Origin: Dastarcus helophoroides
Lineage: Eukaryota > Arthropoda > Insecta > Coleoptera > Bothrideridae
DNA: 64,000 bases
Direction of reading: 5' to 3'
NCBI GenBank assembly: GCA_028583605.1
Contig: CM053331.1
Coordinates: 38,087,283 to 38,151,282, forward strand
Part shown: positions 12,556 to 26,200 of the stretch, piece by piece
How the letters are laid out: the number at the start of each line of letters is the position of its first letter
How positions within the stretch are numbered: position 1 is the first letter of the stretch
Made by a program: the position numbers and the translations under genes
Notes under the pieces: generated by a model
Database searches by the model: none
What the model was told of the DNA's origin: nothing
What the model saw: only the letters and a program-made list of their open reading frames with translations

Positions 12556-13354
12556 CATTCTATGATATAAGGCATGGATGATAGAATAGGGATAGTGCAC
12601 AGCCTATATTGGCCATGTATAAAAATTGCGTCTACAAAGTGGAGAAGCTCCGACTGTTTCTGTTCTCTATCTTTCGTTGAAAATCATTGGTCATGTTAAG
12701 CCCACAAAAGATCATAATAGTAACTGCAGCTTAGTTATTCTGTTGAAAGACTATAGAAAACTCACCTGAAACATTTTTAGATTTCTACTACATCACTTTT
12801 TTTTGTAAAAAATATGAATTGAATGCACGAAGAAATGACATTAAAATTAAACGAAATTGATAAGTTTTGACATTTCTCAACAGGTGTTTAATAGCCATAT
12901 TTATTTACTTCGTTCCTCATCGGCAGTAGAAATCCATCACTCCCTACATCGGGAGGGGGTACTACCTACTCTGTAGACGCTTTTTCGACACCGTTTTTTT
13001 ACGTTCGTGCATTATCGTACTTCTATAATCCGTGATATAAGGCTAGCCGCACATGAACGATTTTATTATTCTAATATATCATCTATGACATTAACCCAGC
13101 AGTCATTCTATGTGCTTTGTTATTGTTTCTATGATTTTTTATGTTCTATGTATAAGTGCAGTAGTTCTAATGTATCATTCTATGATTTTAAGGCTGACCA
13201 CACATAAACGACCTTGTAATCGACCGATCAGATAATCGGTACACTTATCGGTTGTTTTAAGAATGATTCTGTTATATTTGAAGTCAATTTCTGTTGTAAA
13301 TTATTAAATTGTAAGTAACAGTAATAAAAATAAAATGTAACAGCATTTATTGGC
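12556..13354. other. Intergenic, short dispersed motif copies only
   Basis: Lies between Tdrd12 and Polr3h, which are transcribed divergently. Holds two copies of a motif of the form GGCTgaCCACACATaAACGA (near 13042 and 13192) that also appears near 10345, 49446 and 49586, and a stretch at 13200-13345 resembling 14280-14370. No coding frame is convincing. Confidence 0.5.
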
Positions 13355-14240
13355 CGTGTAGCAGCGCCACAGAGTGCTACTCAGAAGCGACACTCTCGAT
13401 GCCGTCTTTGATGTTTCATTGGCAAATCTGAGTGATCTTCGCCATCTTTTTGTTGGTTTTTCTTGGCGCCAAATTTAAAATCGCATCAACTGAAATTGTG
13501 TCAACTATGACGCGAAAACAATGATTATTTGAATGTTCTGTAATGTGGCAGGTAAATAATTCAACAAAATAACATAGAACAATAAATTTTAATTAGCATT
13601 TTAAAATACAGTGTAGTTCCTTGAAAAATTACGTTAAGTAACACATATAGTGAGCCTTAAACGCAGAAACTATTTCCTAATTTTGGGGTTCAATTAGTAG
13701 TGGTATTGGGAACTAAATTTGCATATTGCATTTCTACTGAATTTCTTGATCTAGGAGCAACAGCATTTTAAGCTCAATTTTTTTTTTTTTGGTAAATAAA
13801 TTTCATTACAAAAAAAGTCTTCATATAAAAACCACATAAATTAAAAATTATTCAAATTGAGATAATTTTATTTATAAATTGGATATTATAATTTTTCGAC
13901 TTTTTTTTTGTTTTGTAACTTTTGCTTTTTTAACTCACGATTAGCAAATTTTAAAGTATAAAAAATTCTGACTCTTATAAACAATTTTTTAATATATTCT
14001 TTTGGGGAAAACTGACATGGTGGATTAAAATAAAATTCAAATCACGATTTTAAAGCAAGAAATAATCCACCACAACAAGATAAACATAAACACTAATGGA
14101 ATGCCACATGTTCATCATGTGAATCATCTGATCGAAAAACCTACGAAGTAATGGCGGATTTCCACATGCGCACTCGGATTTGGAATTGGCGAGAAGCTAG
14201 AGTGTCGCCTCCGGGTAGTACTCTGTGGCAGCGCTATGAC
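13355..14240. mobile_element. Non-autonomous DNA element with ~35-bp TIRs
   Basis: About 0.88 kb. The left end GCGCCACAGAGTGCTACTC...GCGACACTCT is matched in inverse at the right end AGAGTGTCGC...GTAGTACTCTGTGGCAGCGC. The interior is AT-rich (oligo-T near 13777, T-rich near 13900) and has no transposase-like frame, so it looks like a MITE or internally deleted transposon. I could not define a clean target-site duplication. Confidence 0.7.
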
Positions 14241-14426
14241 ATTTCCTAATGGTATTCTGTGTTCTTAAAATCCTAACCTAAATGTCGGTTGTCTTAAGGG
14301 CGCCTCTTTTATATTTGATGTCAATAGCTGCTGAAAATGATTAAATTGTAAGTAATAGTAATAAAAATAATACGGAAAACATTTTTTCCAATTATTTCTG
14401 CTAAATAACCCCTGAAATATAGGCAA

Positions 14427-15367
14427 CATTATTCGTCAAAATGTTTACGCGTGAATCCAGCTTTGGTTTTAGTGATTTTTTTACTGACCTTTCTAAAGGT
14501 TAATTTAATAATTTATGGCCTACTTTTATGGAAATTTATCTGAAATTGGTTACATCTGTGCTGTTCAACAATTTCTATGGTTCCCTCTATACGCAGTAGC
14601 TCTAATATCATGTAGGTCCTCCTCTTCTATGGTTTTTATTCTGTGACATAACTTATTACGTCTTTTGTTTTTTTCAATTTATTTCACATTTCTTCTGCCC
14701 AGTTTGGCAATATTTAAATTTTTATGGTTTGTTGACAATTTTCTAAACAGTTTTTAAAATGCGACTACGTGATTTTTAAATTTATTGAAAACGTCACTTC
14801 ATGACAGTTCACAAATTAAGAGGTTAGTTTATTTTACATAGAATAGGAATAATCAAAAATAGAAGACCAAAAATTAGATATGGAAAAATAAAAATAATAA
14901 TAAACTAACCTCTTAATTTGTGAACTGTCATGAAGTGACGTTTTCAATAAATTTAAAAATCACGTAGTCGCATTTCAAAAACTGTTTAGAAAATTGTCAA
15001 CAAACCATAAAAACTTAAATATTGCCAAACTGGGCCGAAGAAATGTTAAATAAATTGAAAAAAACATAATATTTCCGGTCAATAAGGGTCTACCATGAAG
15101 AATTATTACGTCTTCTTATATTAATTTGTTTACATTAATCGTCAAAATGTTTACGCGTGAATCCGGCTTTGGTTCTAGTGATTTTTTTAGTGACCTTTAT
15201 AAAGGTTAATTTAATAATTTATGGCCTACTTTTATGGAAATTTATCTGAAATGGGTTACATCTGTGCTGTTCAACAATTTCTATGGTTCCCTCTATACGC
15301 AGTAGCTCTAATATCATGTAGGACCTTATCCTCTATGGTTTTTATTCTGTGACATAACCTATTACTT
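14427..15367. repeat. 235-bp direct repeats flanking a large foldback
   Basis: A segment at 14427-14661 is repeated at 15133-15367 (offset 706 bp) with few differences; shared landmarks are GTCAAAATGTTTACGCGTGA and TATACGCAGTAGCTCTAAT. Between them, arms of about 165 bp (14663-14838 and 14896-15066) are inverse copies of each other around a spacer of about 55 bp; landmarks are CCCAGTTTGGCAATATT and CACTTCATGACAGTTCAC with their complements. The right copy ends about 60 bp before the Polr3h start, so it may overlap that promoter. Confidence 0.85.
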
Positions 15368-15424
15368 CTGCGTATATTAATTGTAGTATATTATCTTGTT
15401 TGTAAGAACATTTTTAAAAGAAAA

Positions 15425-16220
15425 ATGTTTATTTTGGCTGAAATGACCAACGTAACAAGAATTCCTCCGGAATATTTTAATATAAAATTGAACGACGCAA
15501 TTGCCGGGGAATTAAACAAAAAGTTGGCAAATAAGGTAACGTAAACCTTCTAAGTGCGGCCGATGGCTCGATCCATTACTATTAGTAGACGAATTAGTAA
15601 ACTAAATTTATATTTTTTAGGTAGTTTTAAATGTAGGTCTTTGTATAGCTTTATTCGATATAACCAAACTCGAAGAGTCGTTTATTTTACCCGGTGATGG
15701 TGCATCACACACGAGAGTTAGTTTCCGTTATATTGTGTTTAGACCTTTTATTGAGGAAGTCATAATCGGTAAAATTAGAAGTTGCAGCCAAGAGGGCGTC
15801 CACGGTAAATACCGATGACATGGTGGTTTTTGTCTCTCATATTTTATCTTGTTTAGTCTCCTTGGGCTTTTTCGATGATATCCTGATTCCACCGAGTGCG
15901 TTACAACATCCGTCAAAATTCAATGAAACAGAACAAGCTTGGGTTTGGGAGTATGATACTGGCGACGGCAGCAAGCATGATTTATTTATGGATGCTGGGG
16001 AAACGATTCGATTCCGCGTAACAGCAGAAAGCTTTCACGAAACTTGTCCTACTGGGCCGACGGGCCCTCAAGACCCCCAAGAAACTAATGAAAATAAAAT
16101 ACCTTATAGTTTAACCGTGAGTCGAACACTGTATTAATATCCAGTTTGAACTAAAGTTTAAACTTGTAGGGTAGTATAAATGAACCTGGACTTGGATTAC
16201 TTTCCTGGTGGGACAATTAA
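15425..16220 (+). CDS. Polr3h: RNA polymerase III subunit RPC8 (Rpc25/POLR3H)
   Basis: Subunit of the Pol III stalk (paired with RPC9), needed for initiation on tRNA and 5S genes; nuclear. Four exons: 15425-15535, 15621-15804, 15857-16116, 16170-16220. Phases agree exactly and give 201 residues, against 204 in human. Visible family signatures: MFILAEM start, [18 protein letters not shown] at the end of exon 1, the Rpb7-like N-terminal domain with [11 protein letters not shown] in exon 2, [13 protein letters not shown] at the start of the S1/OB domain in exon 3, and the typical C-terminus [10 protein letters not shown] in exon 4. The start is the first ATG and matches the family start. Introns are short (52-85 bp). 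It is divergent from Tdrd12 and convergent with Fbxl16. Confidence 0.97.
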
Positions 16221-17277
16221 TATAGTGAAATTATTGAAAACTCAAGAATACTGTGATATAATAATAAGTTATACAAGTTTAGGATTTTTTTTTTCTGTGG
16301 AAAAATTTTGATTTGAGTATGGGGTAGTTTTATCATTCAGTCTCCTAATGAAACTGAGACTTTAAATTGCTTTGTGAGGAGGGAATTTAAAAGAAATAAT
16401 CTACAAAATAACTATATATAATTTACGAATTAATTTTCATTATGTACATCACAAAACAATACAAACTAGCAAGAAATATACAATGCTTTAAACAATTTTT
16501 GACATGTACCAAATACAAACACGGAGTTATTTTCTTAACTGATCTGTTTTGTTATCGGAATATTTAAATTTTATTGTTTTTGGTAAACAATTTACAATTT
16601 CACAAGTGTACGATGTAACTCGAGTTACAAGGTACAGATTGAAATTCAGACACGTATTAAATTGTTATTTGGAAATGTTCACAGTTACACATGCAATTCA
16701 GTTGGTCCACCGTAACATTCTGCCATTTAACAAAATTATCAACAGTCACATTAATTTGGAAGATTTCTCCACAGCTTTTTAGATTTATTCTGCCAATTTT
16801 ATTTGAAAAAGTGAGTCGAAGATAAAACATCAAAAATGTTAACATTTAATTCAAAAATTCTTCTGAAAATATTTACTCTTATTACAAAATTTATCAACAT
16901 GAAGTAACATCAAAACATTAAAGATAAACTTACGGATAGAATTTACTCTAACAGTAAGTGCGGCATAATAGCGGTTATTACTAATATTACCATTTAAAGC
17001 GCTCCCAATACTAAAACTACTTTCTGCCAGTTAAAACTATTTCTATATCAGTCTAGTTGCAAAAACCACTATTATGTCGCTTAAGATTTTTTTCAATCAC
17101 ATTCAGAAACGCCGAAACAATGTTATTAAAGATAACTGACTCGATCAGTTTAGAAAATAAGTTCGCCCACAAATTTAAAATACGATAGAAAAGTTGATAT
17201 TCAAATTATTGTTAAAGGGTGAGAGTATTATTGCACAATCTAGTATCAAATATAACAATTGGACATAATGGGGTCGC
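16221..17277. other. Convergent intergenic/3'-UTR stretch
   Basis: Lies between the stop codons of Polr3h (+) and Fbxl16 (-). AT-rich and without obvious repeats, which is unusual here. It is likely to contain the 3'-UTRs of both genes. Short frames on both strands (such as 16549-16845) show no family resemblance. Confidence 0.5.
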
Positions 17278-20200
17278 TTATTCTATGACGAGGCAACGCG
17301 GGAGATGTTCTCGAAGATAATCGAAAAGTTCTCTAGATGCCCCTGGACAGTTTGTTAGTTCTAGTTCTCTCATGTGCCTCAGTTGTATCAAGCTGGATAA
17401 ACCGCTAGAAGTTAGGAGAGGACACCCTGAAAAAATAAATAATATAACTCGGGCTGACGAAGCTTTTCCACATTTTAAAATAAGATACATTGGCGTAGCT
17501 CATTTTAAAAACTGTATCTTATTAAGTGTGTATCTTATTAAGTGTATATCTTATTACGTTTGTATCTTATTAAGTTTGTATCTTATTAACTTTGTATTTT
17601 ATTAAGTTTGTATCTTATTAAGTTTGTATGTTTGAAGGGACTTCTATTTTACGAAGTATTTGGAGGGCAGAAATCCTAGGATGAAGTGTAACAACTCACC
17701 TGCTAGTGACAAAATTTGTAAATTTCTCATCCCACATAAATGTTGCAAGCCGAAGTCCCTGATTTGAGAACACCACCTCAAATACAGAGCAGATAGGGTC
17801 AACATGGTTGAAATGTAACCGATTCCAATATCAGTTATATGTACACATCTAAAAATTTTTGATTTATTGGCGAACTAATAAGTCCCCTCTATTGAGGGGC
17901 GAGGAATACGTTACCTATCCAATGTTAATTCTTCTAACTGATTGAGGTCGCATGCTATATATTCCAAGGCAGCATCGGTGATACGGGGACACCATGATAA
18001 GTCCAGTAGTCGAAGTTTTTGCAAATTTTCTGCTATAAGCTCTACTCCGTCGTCAGTTATTTTACTACAGCCGGATAAGCTCAATACTGTTAAGTTTGGT
18101 AACGAATGAACTGAAATAGAAAATTATGAATCAATTTCGTGGATGCCCCACAATTCCACAACATTGTTAAGCATGCAACAAAATTTCAGAAAAACATCTT
18201 TGGAACAAGAAAAGAGAAGTTATTACTATTTCATTAGTGCATGTTCGTTAACAGATTGATCAACACTGGCAGAGTTAATTAAAAAAAAATCTGTAAAGGG
18301 TTAAATTACTCTGGAAACATTGAGAAATTTTTTACTAAATTTGGGGTCTTCGTGTATTGACTTTTGAAACTCCCATTTTTTTTAACGGAATTTTGAGTTT
18401 GAACATAATTTTTTTGTAGTGGAAATTACTTTTTAAAATTCACGTTTAACAAAAAAATCAAAAATTCAAACTTCTCAGAAAATCGTTATACTCTCGAGTA
18501 AAAATGGAAAAATTTGATTGTAAACTTGATTCCTCTTTATTCGAATTTAATTTCGAAACAAGTTGTGGGCAATACTGAGCTGAAATTCGATTTTATTCCA
18601 ACTTTCGAGTTTTTTTATTTCATCTTGAAACACAAATTCGAAGGTTTCTTAACAACTTTTTTTTTTCGAACAGCTTTTATAGAAAATTCGACTTAATTCG
18701 CGAAATGTAGGCAAATTTCTCGAATGTTTTAATCAATTTGGGTTTCTGATGATGACTTCGATCGTAAAATTATATCTTTCTTGAAATTTTCAACTTGAAC
18801 TGGACAATTCTGTAAAAGTTATTCATTTTAAAATTCACGTTTAACAAAATTCAAAACCAAATTGAAAATTCTGAGAAGAGTCGCACTTTCTAGTACTAAT
18901 TTTCCGAATAATGTGATTGTAAACTAGTAAAATTTCGAATTTTATTCGGCTTTAATATCGAAACATTTAATTTTTCGCAACACATCGAGCTTGAATTCGA
19001 GTTTCTTTGCAGAGTTTCATCTTTAAACACGAAATTTCAATGCTTTTGGCCAGTTTTTTCTCGAAATGTCGACAATGTTTTCCAAATTCCCAGATTTTTT
19101 TAAAATCAATTTGGGCTTTTGATGTATTGACTTTGATTTTAAAATTCCTACTTTTTTTTCGAAATTTTCAATTTCGTTGACGGTTAACAAAAAATCAATA
19201 ATATCAGGTTAAAACTTCTCAGAAAAAAATCGAAAATTTGCACCCTCGAGTGTTACTTTTGGGAATAGCTGTAAATTTTATTATTTTTTATAAATTTAGA
19301 ATTTTTTTCGACTTTAGCTTCGAAACATTGATTTTTTGGCGATGGTATTTCGAACTTAAACTCGATTTTTTCTGACTTGTAACTTTTTTCATAACATTGC
19401 TATTTAAACACAAAATTCGAAGTTTCTGGACGAGTTTACTTTTTTTTTGGATGTCGACTTTTTCTAATTGATGTCCATCCTACGTTTTTCGAATGTCGAC
19501 TTCAGTCTCGAAATGTGACAAGTTCTTGTTTCGAGATTTTTTTCTAATTGATGTCCATCGTACGCTTTTCGAATGTCGACCTCCATCTCGAAATGTGACA
19601 AGTTCTTGTTTCGAAATTTTTTTTCTAATTGCTGTCCATCGTACGCTTTCGTAATTTTTTCCCACAAATTAAAATTTATTGCGATCATATATATTTTATG
19701 TCTTAAAAGCGTCACAATAAACCGTTTTATTGATTTGAAATTGTGATAAGGAAAATAAGTGATGGCCTTGCCCTAAAGGCTAACGCAATAATGGTAAAGC
19801 AATCTCCTAAAAGTATCTTTAGTGTAATGCCAAAGGTTATGCATTGTTATATCGACAAAGGAACCCCAATTCTTGTTAACTCAAAGGAATCTTACAAAAT
19901 TCACTTACGAAGTTAAGAAGGTCGCTTCAATTAATCAATCTGCTTGGAAGCTTTTAGGAGTTCTATCGATTCATCGTAATTTGGACCTCGAATGCAATCG
20001 AAGTCCCGAAAATTTACGTGTGGCATATGTAATATTCATGGATAATATTTATTTGTAGCAACAATTTAGAAACAATCACGAAAAATTGTTATTGATTGAA
20101 TGAACCGAAAAGAAAATTATACGAAGGCGTAGAACGAGCATCTACAAATTTCTAAACGAACCGACCTTTATTGGGGAACTGCATTACCCCCAATTTCGCT

Positions 20201-23200
20201 TAAGAGTTATTTTTCTCAAAATTTTCTAAACACTTCGTTACACGATTTTTTGTAGAAATTTTAAATTTTCTCTGATTTCTTATTACAGAAATTTTAGGTT
20301 TCTTTCACGAAGTTGCAAGATTTAAAAACATATTTTATTTTTAATTTTGATCAAAATCACATTTTCAAAAACTAATTTTTGTAAAAGTTTTGAGGAAGAA
20401 ATAAATATTTCATTTCGAGTAGGAATTAAAATGTTAACAAAAAACCCAAATTTCTTTGAAAATATCAACATTTGGAGAAAATAATTACAATTTCAAGAAA
20501 AAATCTAAATTCAACTGATCTCGCATTTTACTATTTCTCTAAAAATACAGTATCTTCGATTTTTTACTTCAAATCTCATTTTGTCTAAAAAAGTTGAGTT
20601 TTTTTCAGGTATTTCGATTTTTTAGGAAATTTTAATATTTTCTGTAAAGTTTCCATTTTTCCTAAATATTTTATATAAAGAAATTTTCTCGAAATTTCCA
20701 TTTTTCCTGAAAATGTTGTTCTTAAAATTCCCTCTAGAAATTCCAACTTTTCCAAATTTTTCTTTGTTCCTCTAATTTGCTTTAAAATGTCAAGTTTTTT
20801 TACGACACTGACAATTTAAAGTTCATTTTATTTTGTAGTTTTGACAAAAAATGTTTGGAAAAAACCCTGAAAGCTCTATAAAAATTTCAACACTTTGGGA
20901 AAAACAAAATATTTCGAACTTTTTCTAAAGATATTTCAAATTTTTTTCCAATTTCGATTTTATCTCTAAGAAATTTTGCTTTTTTTTCCTATGCAATTTG
21001 TGTTTTTCTCTAGACATTTTCTACAAAGATTTTTTTTTTGAAAGTTGAAATGCTTCCCCATTAATAAAGAAAGTAATTTAAAGTTGCGATTTGAAAATCC
21101 AGTTTTGCGTAATGAGACCAAGTTCACAGATAGTCGAAATTCCAAAAAAAAATGCCTCAATTTGCCCAATTGCTAAACCTAAAACTGTTTTCGCAAAATT
21201 GCGTTTCAAAATTCGAAACTACTCACTATCGAAATATTGGGGTCAAAATTGAAAGGCAAAAAGTTGAAGTTTTGAAAAAAAAATTAAACTTTCCTAATAG
21301 TAGCTTATAATTTAATTTTAATCGATCAAATCGAGAGTTGTTACAGAATTAAGGCGACCTTTGATATTAGACGCCCTCCGCCGAATTTTGCGTTATTCTG
21401 CCGTTTCATTTTCCAGGTCAAGGGCGCAGATTTCGAAATCGTATCTCATCATCATCTTTGATCAATAAACAAACTCACCTATGTTAACAACTCCGTGATT
21501 GGTGATTTCCCAACAAGAATGCAGCCTGAGGACGTTGAGCGAGTTACTTTGTTTAGGTGAAAAATATCCTAGGGCCGTATCGGTAACGTGGTAGGCTTGA
21601 AGGGAGAATTCGTAGAGGGCGGGCAGCAGTTGGGCAACAGCACCTACAGCCTCGTCCGCTACATTTATGCAATCGCTCAGGGTCAAGGACACTATCCTGG
21701 GATTGAGGCAGGCCCACAAGCCCGCCTCTGTGACCTCGTTACATCCTGCCAATTCCAATTCGTACAGGGCCTGCAACAAAACACGGGAAATCACTTTTGC
21801 TTACTCGGGTTTCCTCAGATGTTCCGCCCTTTAGGCCCAAAGCGGACGTCGCGGTAGCGTTCCTGTTGAAATTCGATATTTGCTTTTCCTGTACGTTGCA
21901 AATGAGGCTATTTGGAGACGCTGAATCGAGATAATTTTGTAATTAGGCTCGATACATTCCGAATAAATTATCAAAATGTAATCATGCTTCCAATTATCTA
22001 GCTTGATTTAGAGTAGTTTTTCAACACATGTGATACACACCCCCGGAAATATACAAAATAATCTCGAGGAGTACGATCCAAAACGTGATACATGAAGTGA
22101 ACATAAGAGAAAATTAGAAAAACTGTCTCAAGGTCGTAGCTAGAAGTATTCTTCGAGATTCAACGCAATGCTGGAAAAGGGAAAATGTCTGACATATCGA
22201 AATACTTAGAAAAATCCATATTTTGAGAAAAAAGTGATGATATTTAGAAAAACAGAAGGGATTTTGAGAAACTTAGACATTTCGAGAAAAGATCATAATT
22301 TTGAAAAAACGACATTTTCCCAAAAAAAAAATCTAACTTTGAGAGCAGTGGCGAGAAATATACAAATTTTCTAGACAGTTCTGAAAAAATGAAGTTGAAA
22401 TCTCGAAAATGAGCCAAATTTTGAGGAAAAGGTCTTCATTTTAGAGATAAAACTCATTTCGAAGAAATCGTCGAAATTTCTGGATACAGAAAATCGATTT
22501 TTGGTAAAATATTGAGAATGAAAACGAATTTTAAAAAAAAATATTGAAAGATACTCTTTTAAAATTTGTCTCCTTTTTCGTGAAAAAAGCATTTCGAGCA
22601 AACAGTCAAAAAGGTCAAAGTTTCAACAAAAAACGAAGCTTCAGTAAAGCGAAAATTTTCAATAAACAAAATCAAACCTTTTGAAAAAAGCCAAATTTTA
22701 AGAAAATTAGAGACAATTAAAAAAAAACGAATTTTGAAAAATTTCGTAAAAACAATTCATAAAAAATTGATATTTTTCAAAAAAAGGAAAGTTTTGAGGC
22801 CTGATCCCGACAATGAAATAGAAATTTTTAAAAGAGACGAATTTTGAGACAACTTCTTCGAAATCCGATTTTTCAAAATATCCCATTTCGAAGAAAAAGT
22901 TGGGACTTTTAAAAATGAAAGAGGTTGAATTTTAAGGCGAAAGCTAAACTGGAGACATGAAAATGTTTAAAAAGTCGAAATTTTCAGAAAAAAAACGAAT
23001 TTTGAGATAAAAGTGGCGATATTTCGAAAAACAGAAGAGATTTTGGAAACTTCGAGAAAAAGAACCTAATTTTGAAACTTTTTCCGGAGAAAAAAAGCCA
23101 ACTTTGAAGTAACGTGGTGCAAATTTCAAAGAAAGAAATTTTGAAACCTAATCTCGCTAATAAAATAGAAATTTTTAAAAGAGACGAATTTTGAGACAAC

Positions 23201-26200
23201 TTCTTCGAAATCCGATTTTTCAAAATATCGCGTTTCGAAGAAAAAGTTGGGACTTTTAAAAATGAAAGATGTTGAATTTTGAGGCGAAAGCTAAACTAGA
23301 GACCTAAAAATGTTTAAAAAGTCTAAATTTTCAGAAAAAAACGAATTTTGAGAAACATGTGACGATATTTCAAAAAACAGAAGAGATTTTGGAAACTTCG
23401 AGAAAAAGAACCTAATTTTGAAACTTTTTCCGGAGAAAAAAGGCCAACTTTGAAGTAACGTGGTGCAAATTTCAAAGAAAGACAAATTTTGAAACCTAAT
23501 CTCGATAATAAAATAGAAATTTTTAAAAGAGACGAATTTTGAGACAACTTCTTCGAAATCCGATTTTTCAAAATATCGCGTTTCGAAAAAAAAGTTGGGA
23601 CTTTTAAAAATGAAAGAGGTTGAATTTTGAGGCGAAAGCTAATCTGGAGACATGAAAATGTTTAAAAAGTCGAAATTTTCAGAAAAAAACGAATTTTGAG
23701 AACAATGTGGCGATATTTCGAAAAACAGAAGAGATTTTGGAAACTTCGAGAAAAAGAACCTAATTTTGAAACTTTTTCCGGAGAAAAAAGGCCAACTTTG
23801 AAGTAACGAGGTGCAAATTTCGAAGAAAGACAAATTTTGAAACCTAATCTCGCTAATAAAATAGAAATTTTTAAAAGAGACGAATTTTAAGACAACTTCT
23901 TCGAAATCCGATTTTTCAAAATATCGCATTTCGAAGAAAAAGTTGGGACTTTCAAAAATGAAAGAGGTTGAATTTTGAAGCAAAAGCTAAACTGGAGGAA
24001 GAAACATGTTTAAAAAGTCGAAATTTTCAAAGAAAAAGCGAATTTTGAGAAAAATATGGCGATATTTGGAAAAAGAGAAGAGATTTTGGAAACTTCGAGA
24101 AAAAGAACCTAATTTTGAAACTTTTTCCGGAGAAAAAAGGCCAACTTTAAATTAACGTGGTACAAATTTCAAAGAAAGACAATTTTTGAGGCCTAATCTC
24201 TATAATGAAGTAGACATTTTTAAGAGACGAATTTTAAGACAACTTTTTTTTCGAAATCCGATTTTTCAAAATATCGCATTTCGAAGAAAAAGTTGGGACT
24301 TTTAAAAATGAAAGAGGTTGAATTTTGAGGCGAAAGCTAAACTGGAGACATGAAAATGTTTAAAAAGTCGAAATTTTCAGAAAAAAACGAATTTTGAGAA
24401 AAATGTGGCGATATTTCGAAAAACAGAAGAGATTTTGGAAACTTCGAGAAAAAGAACCTAATTTTGAAACTTTTTCCGGAGAAAAAAGGCCAACTTTGAA
24501 GTAACGTGGTACAAATTTCAAAGAAAGACAAATTTTGAAACCTAATCTCGCTAATAAAATAGAAATTTTTAAAAGAGACGAATTTTGAGACAACTTCTTC
24601 GAAATCCGATTTTTCAAAATATCGCATTTCGAAGAAAAAGTTGGGACTTTTAAAAATGAAAGAGGTTGAATTTTGAGGCGAAAGCTAATCTGGAGACATG
24701 AAAATGTTTAAAAAGTCGAAATTTTCAGAAAAAAACGAATTTTGAGAAAAATGTGGCGATATTTCGAAAAACAGAAGAGATTTTGGAAACTTCGAGAAAA
24801 AGAACCTAATTTTGAAACTTTTTCCGGAGAAAAAAGGCCAACTTTGAAGTAACGTGGTACAAATTTCAAAGAAAGACAAATTTTGAAACCTAATCTCGCT
24901 AATAAAATAGAAATTTTTAAAAGAGACGAATTTTGAGACAACTTCTTCGAAATCCGATTTTTCAAAATATCGCATTTCGAAGAAAAAGTTGGGAGTTTCA
25001 AAAATGAAAGAGGTTGAATTTTGAGGCAAAATCTAAACTGGGGAAAGGAAAATGTTTAAAAAGTCGACATTTTCAGAAAAAAACGAATTTTGAGAAAAAT
25101 ATGACGATATTTCGAAAAAGAGATTTTGGAAAACTTGGAAACTTCGAGATAAAGATCCTAATTTTGAAACTTTTTCCAGGGAAAAAATGCCAACTTTGAA
25201 GCAAAGTGGCGCAAATTTCAAAGAAAGACAAATTTTGAAAAATAAAAAGACAAATTAAAAAAAAAGTTAATATTTTATGAAAAAACGCATTTCAAGGAAA
25301 AGTGTTTATATTTCGACAAACAGAATCAAATAACAGTCGTCAAGAAAAAGACTAGCCTAAGATAAACCAAACTTTCCAAAAGATCGAATTGAAATTGTTG
25401 GAAAAATCCGAATTTTGAGAAAAACAGCAAAATTTCGAAAGACTGACTTTGAAAAAACTTGAAATTTCGCTTATAAAACAATTGAGCTTTTTCAGAGAAG
25501 GATAAATTCTGGCAAAAATTCTAATGTTGAGAAAGTCGTATTTCGATGAAAAATCGAGATTTCCAGAAATAGAAATATTCAAAAATTTCGACTTTTATCT
25601 CAGATTAAAGACATAATTTTGAGAACAACGTAAGTTTGGGAATAACGACAATTTCTAAAAGGGCGAATTTAAAAAAAAAACAAAATTTTCCAGAAAAAGC
25701 TTTTGCAAAAAAGCCCAATTTTAGAATGAAGTCGAAATTTAGGGAAACCGACGAATTTTGAGAGAAGCAGCCGATCTTTTGAGAAAAAACAGAGTTCGAG
25801 GGAAGAGTTGATATTTCCACAAACAGAAATAGTCGAATTTTGAGATAAAGGTAGAAGTTTTGAGGAAAAAACAAAGTTTGAGCAAAACAAAAATTTCAAA
25901 AAAATCGAATTAAAGAAAGTTTAACTTCGGAAAAATCAGAATTTTGAGAAAATTGACGAAATTCCAACTGACTAAATGACATTTTAAATTTCTAAAGAGA
26001 AACGGTAATTTCGAAAAAACCTAGAAAAAATAAGTTTTGGGAAAAAATCCCTTTTTTGAAAAAACAACTGATTTTTTGAGAAATAAAGCTGTTTGATTAT
26101 AGAGTCGATATTTCCAGAAAGAAAAGGTCATATTTTGATATAAAAGTACCGAAATTTCAAGCAAAGTTCAAAGAAAATTGAATCAAAAAAAGTCGAAACT

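Noticed and set aside
16549..16845. Short frames on both strands between Polr3h and Fbxl16
   Set aside because: No family match, AT-rich, positions fit 3'-UTRs.
22600..25250. Repeated minus-strand frames of 60-114 codons in the 348-bp array as a protein family
   Set aside because: They are low-complexity Phe/Ser/Lys strings from a T/C-rich strand, overlap in two frames, and repeat only because the DNA does.
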